Part shown: positions 1 through 7,950 of the stretch, piece by piece
Numbering within the stretch: the first letter of the stretch is position 1
Layout of the letters: every line of letters starts with the position of its first letter
DNA from: Chitinophagaceae bacterium UBA2791
GTDB taxonomy: Bacteria > Bacteroidota > Bacteroidia > Chitinophagales > Chitinophagaceae
Reading direction: 5' to 3'
Assembly (NCBI GenBank): GCA_002352105.1
Contig: DEHV01000067.1
Coordinates: forward strand, 24,095-37,665
DNA length: 13,571 nucleotides
The notes under the pieces: generated by a model
Database searches by the model: none
Told to the model about the DNA's origin: nothing
The model's input: only the letters and a program-made list of their open reading frames with translations
Program-made: the position numbers and the translations under genes

Positions 1-978
1 CCCTATTTTTACAAACAGGATAAGGACGGGAAACGCATAATGGGTAGCCTGGAAGATTCCTATCTTTTTCTGACAGGCGTTATGGGCAAAGGCGTTTTTG
101 ATGGCATGATCCGTACTTCCTGGGACGATTCCGGGTTGCCTATCCAGGCATGGATGCTGCAGTTTGTTGCCGCGGCAGCCTATTCCTGGAACGCCTCCGC
201 TCCAAATCTTGAGGAATTCACGTCTGCTTTCTTTAAGAATTATTTTGGGGAGAAAGAAAAAGATATGCAAAGGTTATTCCTTTTGCTTAATGAAGGGGCT
301 TACTATTATGCCGAAACATTAGAGCGCAATGTCTGGCACTTTGGAACAATCGGCAAAACCCATCTACCCGATCTGCCGAGGGCGGATATACTGGAGTATG
401 ACCCTTACTGGAATATTGAATATGCCGACCAGGTAAAAAAGGCTAAGATCTTCGCAGAAAAAATGAATGAAGCCATAACCATCGGACAGAACAATATCAG
501 CGCCGGCGCCGCGCATGCGCACGATATTGAGCTCTTCGTCAGTATCGCAGGTTTGATCAAACATACCGCCCTGACTTACCTCGATCTCTCGCGCCTCGAA
601 AATACCATCGCCAAAGCGCATGGGCAACGTTTTCTCAGTCACGATTCCACCTATTTTTATTTGGATCAGGCGCAACAGATCGTTACCGGGAACCTGGAGA
701 GAAGAAAAAAGATATATTCCGCTATAACCGCCTTATGGGAGCAGACAATGCTGCCGAAAGGGTTATCCACTCCCGAAAAGAAATATTTTTTCAGGCAGGA
801 CCGGACCCGGCACTTCGCCAACCGCACCCCCGATCTTAAATATCTCATTATTGACGAAGAAGACCTCGATCTTGAAAGCTATTTAAAAAGATTGCAGGAA
901 TATATGGAAACATACCGCAAGACCTTTATGAACGAAGAAGAAGAATCTTTAAATACCAATTGGTTATACCCGAGATAA
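1..978 (+). CDS. C-terminal part of a probable GH20-like glycoside hydrolase (5' end outside window)
   Basis: The reading frame is open from base 1, before the first in-window ATG at base 40, so this is the last ~325 residues of a longer protein. The stretch 'RTSWDDSGLPIQAWMLQF' followed by 'AAAAYSWNAS' and an acidic helix resembles the end of the TIM barrel and the start of the helical C-terminal region in Bacteroidota GH20-type beta-N-acetylhexosaminidases. The remaining ~250 residues are mostly predicted helix rich in charged and aromatic residues, with no membrane segment. The GH20 catalytic Asp-Glu pair would lie upstream of the window, so activity cannot be judged here. It converges on the outer-membrane protein gene 64 bases downstream. 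Other families that end in a helical stalk (GH84, GH123) or another barrel hydrolase are possible. Being a coding region is near certain; the family is a moderate call. Confidence 0.6.
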   Translation, partial: PYFYKQDKDGKRIMGSLEDSYLFLTGVMGKGVFDGMIRTSWDDSGLPIQAWMLQFVAAAAYSWNASAPNLEEFTSAFFKNYFGEKEKDMQRLFLLLNEGAYYYAETLERNVWHFGTIGKTHLPDLPRADILEYDPYWNIEYADQVKKAKIFAEKMNEAITIGQNNISAGAAHAHDIELFVSIAGLIKHTALTYLDLSRLENTIAKAHGQRFLSHDSTYFYLDQAQQIVTGNLERRKKIYSAITALWEQTMLPKGLSTPEKKYFFRQDRTRHFANRTPDLKYLIIDEEDLDLESYLKRLQEYMETYRKTFMNEEEESLNTNWLYPR

Positions 979-1042
979 TCAGGGTTCAACACAATACGTT
1001 CGGAAGATTTTACGCTTTCTGAACATCAATAAGCCTGTTAAC

Positions 1043-2317
1043 CTAAAACCTATACCCCAACAATAAGGAGAAGCGGGTTACGCCGGATTTTAACGCGAGT
1101 ATCCTGGACATCCCGTTTCCGCTTTCGTAGCGAAGCTCCGCGCTGAATTTATCAATGGCGCTGCCCAGGCCCAATACCAATCCCTGTTCGTAATTTCTAA
1201 CCGAAGTCAATGCCTTAGATTCGCTTATTTGCGGGTCTGAATACGTTTTCCTTTCCGTTTTCCGGTAATTTTTTTTCTCATTTCCCAATCCATTAGCCAT
1301 ACCGCCGTTAACATATAATGATACTTTATCGATATTAAACCTATACCGAAGCATATTTATCAGCTTTATATAAGAAAACGCAAAACTCATTTCGGATTTT
1401 GTATAACTCTCGGGGCTCCGATACTCTTCCCAGTTGCCGTCGGTCGAATAAGAAGAATACAAAAGCTCATTATTAATGGACCATTTGCCCTTGTTACGCG
1501 GCAGGATCAGGTCCAAGGACGCTCCTCCTGTAAAAGAATAAGACGAGGGATAATTGACTTTGCTTAGATAGTCTAATGCAGTTTCATTGCTGCTAAAGGA
1601 AAGCTTGGTATTTGAAACGCCGGCCAGCAAGCCAAATTTGGCCTTTATTTTCTCCTTCTGTCTTTGATGCATCGCATCCAGGTTACGGCAATCATAGTAT
1701 CCTTTAAACAGGTCGAGCATACTATTAAGATTATAGTTTGCTTTTGTAATCCGGCTGTGCAAACCGGGGCATTCATCGAGGTAGTTGATCAATTGACTGA
1801 TATAAGCATTATCCGAAACTACCGCCCTGTTTATATTCTGACTGGGGCTATCCTTAAAATACTTTTTAAACAAGAGTAATAGATAATTGCCTTCCTTTTG
1901 TATATAAAAATGATCCAGTCCATCCTTATCCCTGTAATAAAACAAGGATCTCTCCCCTACCATCAGCCCCTCTAAAAAAACCGTATCCGCTACGAAGTTA
2001 TATTCAGGCGAGTAGCTCAGCTCGCTGATCCTGGTAGGCGTACGATCTACCTGGACAATAGCGCCGGCATAAAATTTCTCATCCACTAAAAAACTGCGTA
2101 TGTCCAGCGCCGTATAAACGACATCGGCGCCATTCAGGGATTCCCGGAATATGATCTGTTTAGGAGCAGCTGTCCAGTCCCGGTAGTTAATATATCCCTT
2201 AACCGTATCGCCTTGCAGGCCGACAACGTAGCCGGGATCGAAGGTTTTCTGTCCATAAACCGGGGGAATAAGAGAAGAGATCAGGAGCAAAACAGTCAGG
2301 AGCAAGAGTGTTCTCAC
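1043..2317 (-). CDS. Secreted outer-membrane beta-barrel family protein, unknown function
   Basis: This 424-residue protein begins with a classical signal peptide (a basic Arg, then about 15 hydrophobic residues ending near 'PPVYGQ'). A soluble N-terminal domain (about residues 25-150) carries the 'GYVVGLQGDTVKGYINYRD' pattern common in uncharacterised Bacteroidota surface proteins. From about residue 228 to the end, alternating polar and hydrophobic strands ('KFGLLAGVSNTKLSF' and later) fit a small porin-like barrel. The last residues, 'FSLLLGYRF', end in aromatic Phe, the usual outer-membrane insertion signal. The start is GTG at 2315-2317: an in-frame TAA lies three codons upstream and no in-frame ATG is nearby. 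It follows the glycosylasparaginase on the same strand after a gap of about 112 bases, so co-transcription is possible but unproven. The ligand or role is unknown. Confidence 0.8.
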   Translation of the reverse strand: MRTLLLLTVLLLISSLIPPVYGQKTFDPGYVVGLQGDTVKGYINYRDWTAAPKQIIFRESLNGADVVYTALDIRSFLVDEKFYAGAIVQVDRTPTRISELSYSPEYNFVADTVFLEGLMVGERSLFYYRDKDGLDHFYIQKEGNYLLLLFKKYFKDSPSQNINRAVVSDNAYISQLINYLDECPGLHSRITKANYNLNSMLDLFKGYYDCRNLDAMHQRQKEKIKAKFGLLAGVSNTKLSFSSNETALDYLSKVNYPSSYSFTGGASLDLILPRNKGKWSINNELLYSSYSTDGNWEEYRSPESYTKSEMSFAFSYIKLINMLRYRFNIDKVSLYVNGGMANGLGNEKKNYRKTERKTYSDPQISESKALTSVRNYEQGLVLGLGSAIDKFSAELRYESGNGMSRILALKSGVTRFSLLLGYRF

Positions 2318-2429
2318 ATCAATTTATATTTTTTAACAAAGCCGGCGCGATCAGACGCTAATCATTCAGAAAAGCCTGCCGGGCAAAACGCCTTAAGGTA
2401 TTTTATAAAGTATCTTCTACAATGACCAT

Positions 2430-3455
2430 TTAATAAGCGCTTTTAGCCTTAATAATAACCTCCTCGCTTCCAGTCTTGACCGCATAGGAAAATCCCTGGC
2501 GCAAGCAATAAGCGCCATATTCGCCTTTTTTATTCAAGGCCAGGAAGGCAACCTGGATACGTTTTGCTTTTTCAGGGCGGATCCTGACGATCCTTTCAAT
2601 TGCTTGTTTACAGGCCGCCTCAGGGGAAGCGCCCTGCCGCATCAGTTCTACGATCAGGTGAGATCCGGCAATGCGGATCACTTCCTCTCCAACGCCTGTC
2701 GCAGTAGCCGCCCCTACCTCGTTGTCCACATATAACCCGGCGCCGATAATAGGAGAATCGCCCACCCGTCCATGCCGCTTATAGGCAAGGCCGCTGGTAG
2801 TACAGGCGCCGCTCAGGTTGCCGGAAGCGTCCAGGGCGATCATGCCGATCGTATCGTGATTATCCGGTCCGCCTGGCATCGGGTCCTTACCTATTTCAAA
2901 AAGTTTTTCCTCAATATTTACCTGGGGCGTATAGTTTGCCGTTTTTAACCATTCCCTCCATATCTTTTCAGCTTCGGGCGTGAGCAGGTTTTTCTTTTCA
3001 AAACCATTAGCTAAAGCAAATGCCAATGCGCCCTGCCCTACCATTTGAATATGGGGCGTTTTTTCCATCACCATACGCGCCACGGAAACCGCATGCACAA
3101 CATGCTCCAGGAACATCACCGAACCGCAGTTAAAATTTTCGTCCATGATGCTGGCGTCAAGCGTAACCCTTCCCTCGCGATCAGGGAGACCGCCATAACC
3201 AACGCTGTGATTTTTGGGATCTGCCTCCGCTACCATAACGCCTTTCTCCACGGCATCCAAAGCGCGACCTCCCTTGCCCAGCGTTTCCCAGGCCCCGGCA
3301 TTTGCCTCCTTGCCGAAACTCCAGGTAGACAAAACAACGGGCTTGTTCACCGAACCAGTCTTCATATTTGCCGGAGCCGCCAATAATTCTTTACCGGCGA
3401 CGAAGGCTGCAGAACCAATAACAGAATGACGTAAAAATTTTCTTCTCGATGCCAT
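2430..3455 (-). CDS. N(4)-(beta-N-acetylglucosaminyl)-L-asparaginase (glycosylasparaginase), Tat-exported
   Basis: This Ntn-hydrolase cleaves the GlcNAc-Asn bond left after N-glycoprotein breakdown, giving aspartate and 1-amino-GlcNAc, which hydrolyses to GlcNAc. With the ATG start (341 residues) it has a twin-arginine signal 'SRRKFLR' and a hydrophobic stretch, so it is probably periplasmic. The autoproteolysis site is 'NHDTIGM', cleaving between Asp201 and Thr202 so that Thr202 becomes the N-terminal nucleophile. Compared with the Elizabethkingia (Flavobacterium) meningosepticum enzyme (Thr152, Arg180, Asp183, Thr203, Gly204), the residues at identical offsets are all present: Arg230, Asp233, Thr253, Gly254. 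The alpha-subunit also has the conserved 'VGYGGLPDREG' and 'LDASIMD' blocks. Length matches the bacterial family. A TTG six codons upstream (3473) is a poorer start because the ATG places RR directly at the N-terminus. The catalytic set is complete, so it should be active. Confidence 0.96.
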   Translation of the reverse strand: MASRRKFLRHSVIGSAAFVAGKELLAAPANMKTGSVNKPVVLSTWSFGKEANAGAWETLGKGGRALDAVEKGVMVAEADPKNHSVGYGGLPDREGRVTLDASIMDENFNCGSVMFLEHVVHAVSVARMVMEKTPHIQMVGQGALAFALANGFEKKNLLTPEAEKIWREWLKTANYTPQVNIEEKLFEIGKDPMPGGPDNHDTIGMIALDASGNLSGACTTSGLAYKRHGRVGDSPIIGAGLYVDNEVGAATATGVGEEVIRIAGSHLIVELMRQGASPEAACKQAIERIVRIRPEKAKRIQVAFLALNKKGEYGAYCLRQGFSYAVKTGSEEVIIKAKSAY

Positions 3456-3712
3456 ATCAGGGTTTTGCGCCAAATTAATACTTTAAATTCAATCAGCGTT
3501 ACAGACCTCCATCCCTAAACGCATTTTTCGAAAAAAATTTGCTTAAAGCAGATTCAGCGCTTTTTTGGAAAAAGATTTCCTGGCATTGATACGCTAAGCA
3601 TAAAATTTGCAGGCATTTTATCGTTTTTCTAAAATATCATGCCGCGTAAGGATTGGCAGTTATTATTTTTTTTACGCGCAGTTTATATTTAAACCCTTCT
3701 TCAAGGCGCCGG

Positions 3713-4138
3713 CTAGCTTCTCGATGTTCGCATGGCTTTTACCTTTTTTATTTTCGGATCCTTTTGGAACCGCGTATATGCCTTGGTTTCCATTCCTACA
3801 ACAGCAATCTTTCCATTGCTGTCGGCATGAATGCCAAAACCATAAGTTTTTGTCAATGGCGACGATCTCAGGCAAGGCTGTCCTTTCGAAAAAAATTGTT
3901 CTCTGGCCTTTTTGTATTCCGGTTTTGTCAAACCGTTCCTGTCCGCAAACACCCGGAAAAGCAGGTCGTCCGACGTGAATTTATACGGATCGTTCACAAG
4001 CAATGCATATTGCATTTCGGCAACGGTCTGTTTATCGGCTTTCGACGGCGGCTTGGTTCCGCAAGTCGCTTTGGTATCTTCTGCAACCTCGATAAAGGTA
4101 TCGAAGTAATTGGTCGTATGTATTTTTTCCGTTGCCAT
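3713..4138 (-). CDS. DUF6157 family protein
   Basis: This is a 141-residue soluble protein with no signal peptide or membrane segment. It carries the hallmarks I know from DUF6157 proteins: 'NYFDTFIEVAEDT' near the N-terminus, 'NDPYKFTSDDLLFRVFA' in the middle, and 'FFSKGQPCLRSSPLTKTYGFGIHADSNGKIA' (highly conserved, two cuttings of one block at about residues 84-112), ending in a basic tail with 'KKVKAMR'. The function of the family is unknown; an invariant Cys in 'QPCLR' and a His in 'GIH' are the obvious candidates for function. It is the last gene of a probable three-gene minus-strand group, starting 57 bases after the methyltransferase stop. No Shine-Dalgarno sequence is visible upstream of the ATG. 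Confidence 0.92.
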   Translation of the reverse strand: MATEKIHTTNYFDTFIEVAEDTKATCGTKPPSKADKQTVAEMQYALLVNDPYKFTSDDLLFRVFADRNGLTKPEYKKAREQFFSKGQPCLRSSPLTKTYGFGIHADSNGKIAVVGMETKAYTRFQKDPKIKKVKAMRTSRS

Positions 4139-4195
4139 TTAGTTCGTCGCGCTATGGTTGCCGCAGGGTTCCCGGTACTACTACAAATCGCCCGC

Positions 4196-4678
4196 TTACA
4201 GCCATCTTCTCACTCTTTTTTTATAGATTGTATATGCTTCTCCAAATTCAAGCGCCAAATATTTTTCCTCTTTTTTTATAACATATTCCTGAACAACCAG
4301 CAACAGCAAGGGAAACAGGATGATATTCCACCAGTTCCCGATAAAACAGGCTATCCCCAGGTATACAACAGACAGACCAACATACATTGGATTTCTGGTA
4401 ACGCCATAAATACCCGTGGTTTGCAAGGATCTTGCCGGCTTGATCAGGATAACGGTATTCTTTGTCACGAAAAACTGCCGTAAACTTTTAAACAGGAAAA
4501 ACAACGCGATCAACAAAAGAACTATGCCGGCGATCCTTGATCTCATCGTACGAAAAAATGCATCAGAAAGCGGCATTCTTTTCTGAATCATAACGGCGGC
4601 AATAAAGGTCAAAACATAAAGCAATGGCGGCGGGATGTACACCCCGGGCCCCTTTGACTTGTCAATTTCTGTTTTCAT
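4196..4678 (-). CDS. Small integral-membrane methyltransferase, ICMT/PEMT family
   Basis: This 160-residue inner-membrane protein has about four hydrophobic segments (roughly residues 17-33, 47-66, 98-115 and 117-134). The C-terminal half carries the SAM-dependent isoprenylcysteine/phospholipid methyltransferase signature: 'TGIYGVTRNPMYVG' (residues 88-101), then the acidic pair in 'KKEEKYLALEFGEAY' and 'YKKRVRRW' at the end. Bacterial members methylate unknown lipid or small substrates; prenyl-cysteine is unlikely in bacteria. The ATG at 4676-4678 is preferred; a TTG 18 codons upstream (4732) would give a longer form with an atypical hydrophilic tail. It lies 69 bases after the VOC gene and 57 before the DUF6157 gene, all on one strand, suggesting one transcript. 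The family is confident, the substrate unknown. Confidence 0.88.
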   Translation of the reverse strand: MKTEIDKSKGPGVYIPPPLLYVLTFIAAVMIQKRMPLSDAFFRTMRSRIAGIVLLLIALFFLFKSLRQFFVTKNTVILIKPARSLQTTGIYGVTRNPMYVGLSVVYLGIACFIGNWWNIILFPLLLLVVQEYVIKKEEKYLALEFGEAYTIYKKRVRRWL

Positions 4679-4747
4679 AATAATTTTATTATCAAGATAG
4701 AAGAAACAGTCTGTTTCAGGGGACTTCGTCAAACCCTATTCTATATA

Positions 4748-5134
4748 TCATAACTGGGTCCCGACCGACCACATATTTCCTGAAAAATCTTTAAAGGTCG
4801 CCCTTCTGTCGGGATCGTTCTTGCCTTCTTTGGGTCGCTCGATGATTTCACAACCGGCATGTATCGCCTTGTCAAATATTTCATCAACATTGGAAACATA
4901 AACATGCATGACCATCGGAACAGCCGGGTATTTATCAGAAGCGTCCGCAAGCATGATTACCGAATCGTCAATTTGAATTTCAGCATGCATTATGCTTCCA
5001 TCCGGCATATTGTAACGTCGCAACTCTTTCACGTCAAAAATTTTTTTCATCAGGTCAATGAATCGCTGTGCGCCATTAACGATAAAATATGGCGAAACGG
5101 AATTGTATCCCGCTGGTTTAAACTCCTTACTCAT
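4748..5134 (-). CDS. VOC superfamily (glyoxalase/bleomycin-resistance fold, PhnB-like) protein
   Basis: This is a 128-residue cytoplasmic protein built of two beta-alpha-beta-beta-beta modules. The first is 'SVSPYFIVNGAQRFIDLMKKIFDV' to 'HAEIQIDDSVIMLAD', the second 'MVMHVYVSNVDEIFDKAIHAGCEI' to 'RATFKDFSGNMWSVGTQ'. The closing 'D-F-S-G-N-x-W' is the usual VOC/PhnB-like ending, and His50 and His77 sit near positions where metal ligands occur in this fold. The ATG at 5132-5134 starts a conventional N-terminus. It is the first gene of the probable VOC-methyltransferase-DUF6157 group and is read away from the aldo-keto reductase across a 368-base spacer. VOC proteins range from dioxygenases to isomerases and antibiotic-binding proteins; the reaction cannot be assigned. 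Confidence 0.9.
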   Translation of the reverse strand: MSKEFKPAGYNSVSPYFIVNGAQRFIDLMKKIFDVKELRRYNMPDGSIMHAEIQIDDSVIMLADASDKYPAVPMVMHVYVSNVDEIFDKAIHAGCEIIERPKEGKNDPDRRATFKDFSGNMWSVGTQL

Positions 5135-5502
5135 TTTGTTCAGGTTTATTTTCTCCTACAGTTTTCGCCTATGATAGCCGGTTCTCATACGGGGCACGAT
5201 ACTATTAAATTACAAAAACAATCCCGGAACCGGGACATTTAATCCGTTAACAATTACTATTCCAATCTGGCCGTCCGGAATTTCCCGGCGCAGGCTTCGG
5301 CGGAAGCGGGCGTTAAAAATGCCCGATGCCGGGTTTACGCAGTTTCTACATTCATAACTTCTTAGGGCGCCTGTTGCTTAAGGAGCGGAATTAAAATAAC
5401 CGGGTATATGGATCATGTAGTATATTGAGCCCGGGTACGCATGAGAAAATAAAAACATAGCTTGAGCGCATCCCTAATGCAATCAATAAAATCATAAATC
5501 GT
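5135..5502. other. Divergent non-coding spacer with several GC-rich inverted repeats
   Basis: This stretch separates the VOC gene (minus) from the aldo-keto reductase (plus) and must hold both promoters, but I see no convincing consensus boxes. It contains no plausible gene. What can be seen are short inverted repeats: 'TCCCGG-AA-CCGGGA' at 5222-5235; arms CCCGGC (5284-5289) and GCCGGG (5328-5333) enclosing GGGC/GCCC (5308-5311 with 5321-5324); and paired CCGGGTA copies near 5400 and 5430. The 45 bases before the reductase start are AT-rich, typical of Bacteroidota leaders, without a Shine-Dalgarno sequence. Confidence 0.6.
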
Positions 5503-6498
5503 ATGAGCTATACAGCAAACGCCGGGCGGTACCAGGAAATGGAATACCGGAGATGCGGAAAAAGCGGACTTAAACTACCCGCGGTATCGCTGGGCTTATG
5601 GCATAATTTCGGGCATATCGATAGCATAGAAAATGCCCGCAATATCCTCCGGCTGGCGTTTGACAACGGCATCACCCATTTCGACCTTGCCAATAATTAC
5701 GGTCCGCCGCCGGGATCTGCTGAAGAAAACTTTGGGAAGATCTTTGCCTCGGATTTTAAACCGTACCGCGACGAACTGATCATCTCTACCAAGGCGGGAT
5801 GGGCCATGTGGGACGGCCCTTATGGCGACTGGGGCTCTAAAAAATACCTCGTGGCCAGCCTTGATCAGAGCCTGAAGCGTATGGGACTGGAATATGTCGA
5901 TATCTATTATCATCACCGCCCCGACCCCGAAACGCCGCTGGAAGAGACCATGGCCGCGCTCGACCTGATCGTCAGGCAGGGAAAAGCCCTCTATGTGGGC
6001 ATCTCCAGCTATCAGCCCCGGGAAGCAGCCAGGGCTTTTGCTATATTGAAAGAACTGGGAACGCCCTGCCTTATTCATCAACCCCGGTATTCCCTGTTCG
6101 AAAGATGGATAGAAAACGGGCTACTGGACCTGCTGGAGCGTGAAGGCGTAGGATGCATCCCTTTTTCGCCCCTTGCCCAGGGCCTTTTAACCGATAAATA
6201 CCTCAAGGGGATTCCCAAAGGTTCACGGGCAGCCAGCGGCCGCGGAAACGGAGCGCTGGAAGACAAGCAGATCACAGAGGCAAAACTGGAGAAGATAAAA
6301 AAGCTGGATGAGCTGGCGCAAGGCAGGGAGCAATCGCTGGCCCAGATGTCATTGGCCTGGGTATTAAAAGACCCAAGGGTGAGTTCCGTATTGGTCGGCG
6401 CCAGCAAGCCCGAACAGGTAGCCGACTCCCTTCAATGCCTTAAAAACTACCGGTTCAGCGAACAAGAACTTAAAACGATCGACGCAATCCTGCAATAA
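5503..6498 (+). CDS. gpr: Aldo-keto reductase, L-glyceraldehyde 3-phosphate reductase type (YghZ/Gpr-like)
   Basis: This is an NADPH-dependent cytoplasmic reductase of 331 residues, close in length and sequence to E. coli Gpr/YghZ (AKR14), which reduces L-glyceraldehyde 3-phosphate and detoxifies aldehydes such as methylglyoxal. The N-terminus 'ANAGRYQEMEYRRCGKSGL' aligns with the E. coli start, supporting the ATG at 5503. Near-identical blocks include 'SLGLWHNFGH', 'THFDLANNYGPPPGSAEENFG', 'SLDQSLKRMGLEYVDI' and 'GKALYVGISSY'. The AKR catalytic tetrad is complete: Asp61, Tyr66, Lys97 and His138. The cofactor-binding end 'SSVLVGASKPEQVADSL' is intact. It is transcribed alone and ends at a strong terminator. 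E. coli assays define the reaction for the family; the true physiological substrate in this organism is inferred. Confidence 0.95.
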   Translation: MSYTANAGRYQEMEYRRCGKSGLKLPAVSLGLWHNFGHIDSIENARNILRLAFDNGITHFDLANNYGPPPGSAEENFGKIFASDFKPYRDELIISTKAGWAMWDGPYGDWGSKKYLVASLDQSLKRMGLEYVDIYYHHRPDPETPLEETMAALDLIVRQGKALYVGISSYQPREAARAFAILKELGTPCLIHQPRYSLFERWIENGLLDLLEREGVGCIPFSPLAQGLLTDKYLKGIPKGSRAASGRGNGALEDKQITEAKLEKIKKLDELAQGREQSLAQMSLAWVLKDPRVSSVLVGASKPEQVADSLQCLKNYRFSEQELKTIDAILQ

Positions 6499-6524
6499 TA
6501 ATATCCCACTCTGAACCCGGATCA

Positions 6525-6560
6525 TAAAAAAGCTGCATTGGGATAAATGCAGCTTTTTTA
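6525..6560. terminator. Bidirectional rho-independent terminator between convergent genes
   Basis: A perfect 15-bp inverted repeat (arms 6525-6539 and 6546-6560) has a 6-base loop. The GC core 'AGCTGCATT' is flanked by six A on the left and six T on the right, giving a U-tract in both directions. It lies 26 bases after the reductase stop and 30 bases beyond the stop of the convergent permease gene, so it can serve both transcripts. Confidence 0.93.
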
Positions 6561-6590
6561 TGGAGAAAACACCTCCTCTTACCTAATATT

Positions 6591-7880
6591 CTAGCTTCTT
6601 ATCTTATGGCCGTAAACGGAATACCACCATATCACGATATAGCTGGGAATCAATATCCAATACGCCTGCCGCGGGCTAAACTCATCGGCCAGCCAGCCAT
6701 AGAGCAGTGGTATCAAGGCGCCGCCGGCTATAGCCATGATCAAAAAGGAGGAACCGATCTTGGTAAATCTTCCGAGCCCTTCCAGGGCCAGGGGCCACAT
6801 CGCAGGCCACATCAATGCATTGGCAAGGCCAAGCAGGGCAATGAACAAAACCGATATATAGCCATGCGTGAAAATAGCGGCCAGCGAAAAAACCAGGCCG
6901 ACTATAGCCGATACCCGCAGGGCTTTCTCCTGCGTAAAATACTTCGGAATGCAAATGATCCCTACGATATACCCAACGATCATCGCTATAAGCGTACAGG
7001 TAGTAAAGAATTTAGCGGTAGTCAGGGCGATCCCCTGGGACGACCCGTACGCGATAATGCTATCCCCTGCCAGCACCTCAGCGCCAACATAAAGGAATAA
7101 CGTCACCGCGCCCAATATCAAATGGGGGAACTGGAAAATACTTGTCTTGCTGCTGTTCTTTGCCGCCACTTCTTCGTCTTCATGGTCGGTATCGACTTCG
7201 GGTAATCCGGAATAATAGAGCAATATGGCCAGCAAGCTCAATACGGCAATAATGATGACATAAGGTACAATGACCTTTGACGCCAGCACGTTCAGTTCTG
7301 CCGCTCTTTCCATATCGGTCATGGTGGCTATACGCGCCGTAAGCCCATCGGCATCTTTCAGGGTCACCGCGCCCAGGATGATCGGGGCAAGGGCGCCGGC
7401 AAACTTGTTGCAAATCCCCATAATGCTGATTCGCTTTGCCGCTGTTTCCAAGGGGCCGATAATGGTAACATAGGGGTTAGAAGCGGTTTGCAGCAACGCC
7501 AGTCCTGTTCCCTGCACAAATAAGCCGATCAGGAATGTGGAATAGGTGCGGGTCATCGCCGCCGGAATAAACAGCAGGGCGCCTATGGCCATCACCAGCA
7601 GGCCGAGGGACATCCCCTTCTTAAAACCGACCTTTTTTAATATCCAGGCCGAGGGCACCGCCATAATAAAATAGGCGATATAAAAAGCAAATGCCACCAG
7701 GTAGGACTCAAAATTGTTTAACTCGCAGGCGATCTTCAGGTAAGGGATCAGCACGGCATTCAGCCAGGTGATAAACCCGAAGATAAAGAACAAGGCGCCA
7801 ATAATGATAATGGGATTAAGCCCTTTGGAAGTTCCCGGGTTTTGTTGAGCGGAAACGGGGGCGGCGGTAGTATTTGTCAT
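6591..7880 (-). CDS. Sugar:H+ symporter, MFS FucP/GluP/NagP family
   Basis: This inner-membrane permease of 429 residues has about twelve hydrophobic segments and a central hydrophilic loop rich in acidic residues ('DTDHEDEEVAAKNSSK'). Family marks are the start of helix 1 'GALFFIFGFITWLNAVLIPYLK', the loop 2-3 motif 'KKVGFKKG' (residues 82-89) and 'LLQTASNPYVTIIGP', the conserved signature of the fucose/glucose-galactose/N-acetylglucosamine group. The late 'NALMWPAMWPLALEGLG' block is also typical. The ATG at 7878-7880 is chosen over a TTG ten codons upstream. It is divergent from the sugar kinase gene, with a large palindrome between the two starts. The partner kinase resembles NahK, which favours GlcNAc or a related hexose as substrate, but fucose, glucose or galactose cannot be excluded. 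Family confident, substrate inferred. Confidence 0.93.
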   Translation of the reverse strand: MTNTTAAPVSAQQNPGTSKGLNPIIIIGALFFIFGFITWLNAVLIPYLKIACELNNFESYLVAFAFYIAYFIMAVPSAWILKKVGFKKGMSLGLLVMAIGALLFIPAAMTRTYSTFLIGLFVQGTGLALLQTASNPYVTIIGPLETAAKRISIMGICNKFAGALAPIILGAVTLKDADGLTARIATMTDMERAAELNVLASKVIVPYVIIIAVLSLLAILLYYSGLPEVDTDHEDEEVAAKNSSKTSIFQFPHLILGAVTLFLYVGAEVLAGDSIIAYGSSQGIALTTAKFFTTCTLIAMIVGYIVGIICIPKYFTQEKALRVSAIVGLVFSLAAIFTHGYISVLFIALLGLANALMWPAMWPLALEGLGRFTKIGSSFLIMAIAGGALIPLLYGWLADEFSPRQAYWILIPSYIVIWWYSVYGHKIRS

Positions 7881-7950
7881 AGCTATAAATGTAAAAGAAA
7901 TGCCCGGCAATAAAAAATTGCTATTTACGAAATCGTTTGCACGAGAAAAA

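Noticed and set aside
998..1024. Weak hairpin between the convergent left-edge hydrolase and barrel protein genes (GTTCGGAAG with TTTCTGAAC)
   Set aside because: The stem needs two G-T pairs and has a 9-base loop with no T-tract on either side, so it is not a convincing terminator.
3643..3678. Inverted repeat CGCGTAA (3643-3649) / TTACGCG (3672-3678) after the DUF6157 gene
   Set aside because: Seven pairs with a 22-base loop could aid termination of the minus-strand unit, but the loop is long and a U-tract is missing downstream.
3653..4483. A 276-codon plus-strand open frame opposite the DUF6157 and methyltransferase genes
   Set aside because: Its translation is rich in Phe, Cys and Arg with no recognisable domain, and it is antisense to two genes with clear family signatures. 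It is a shadow frame.
5596..6081. A 161-codon minus-strand open frame inside the aldo-keto reductase gene
   Set aside because: It is wholly antisense to a gene with near-identical known homologs and has no domain of its own.
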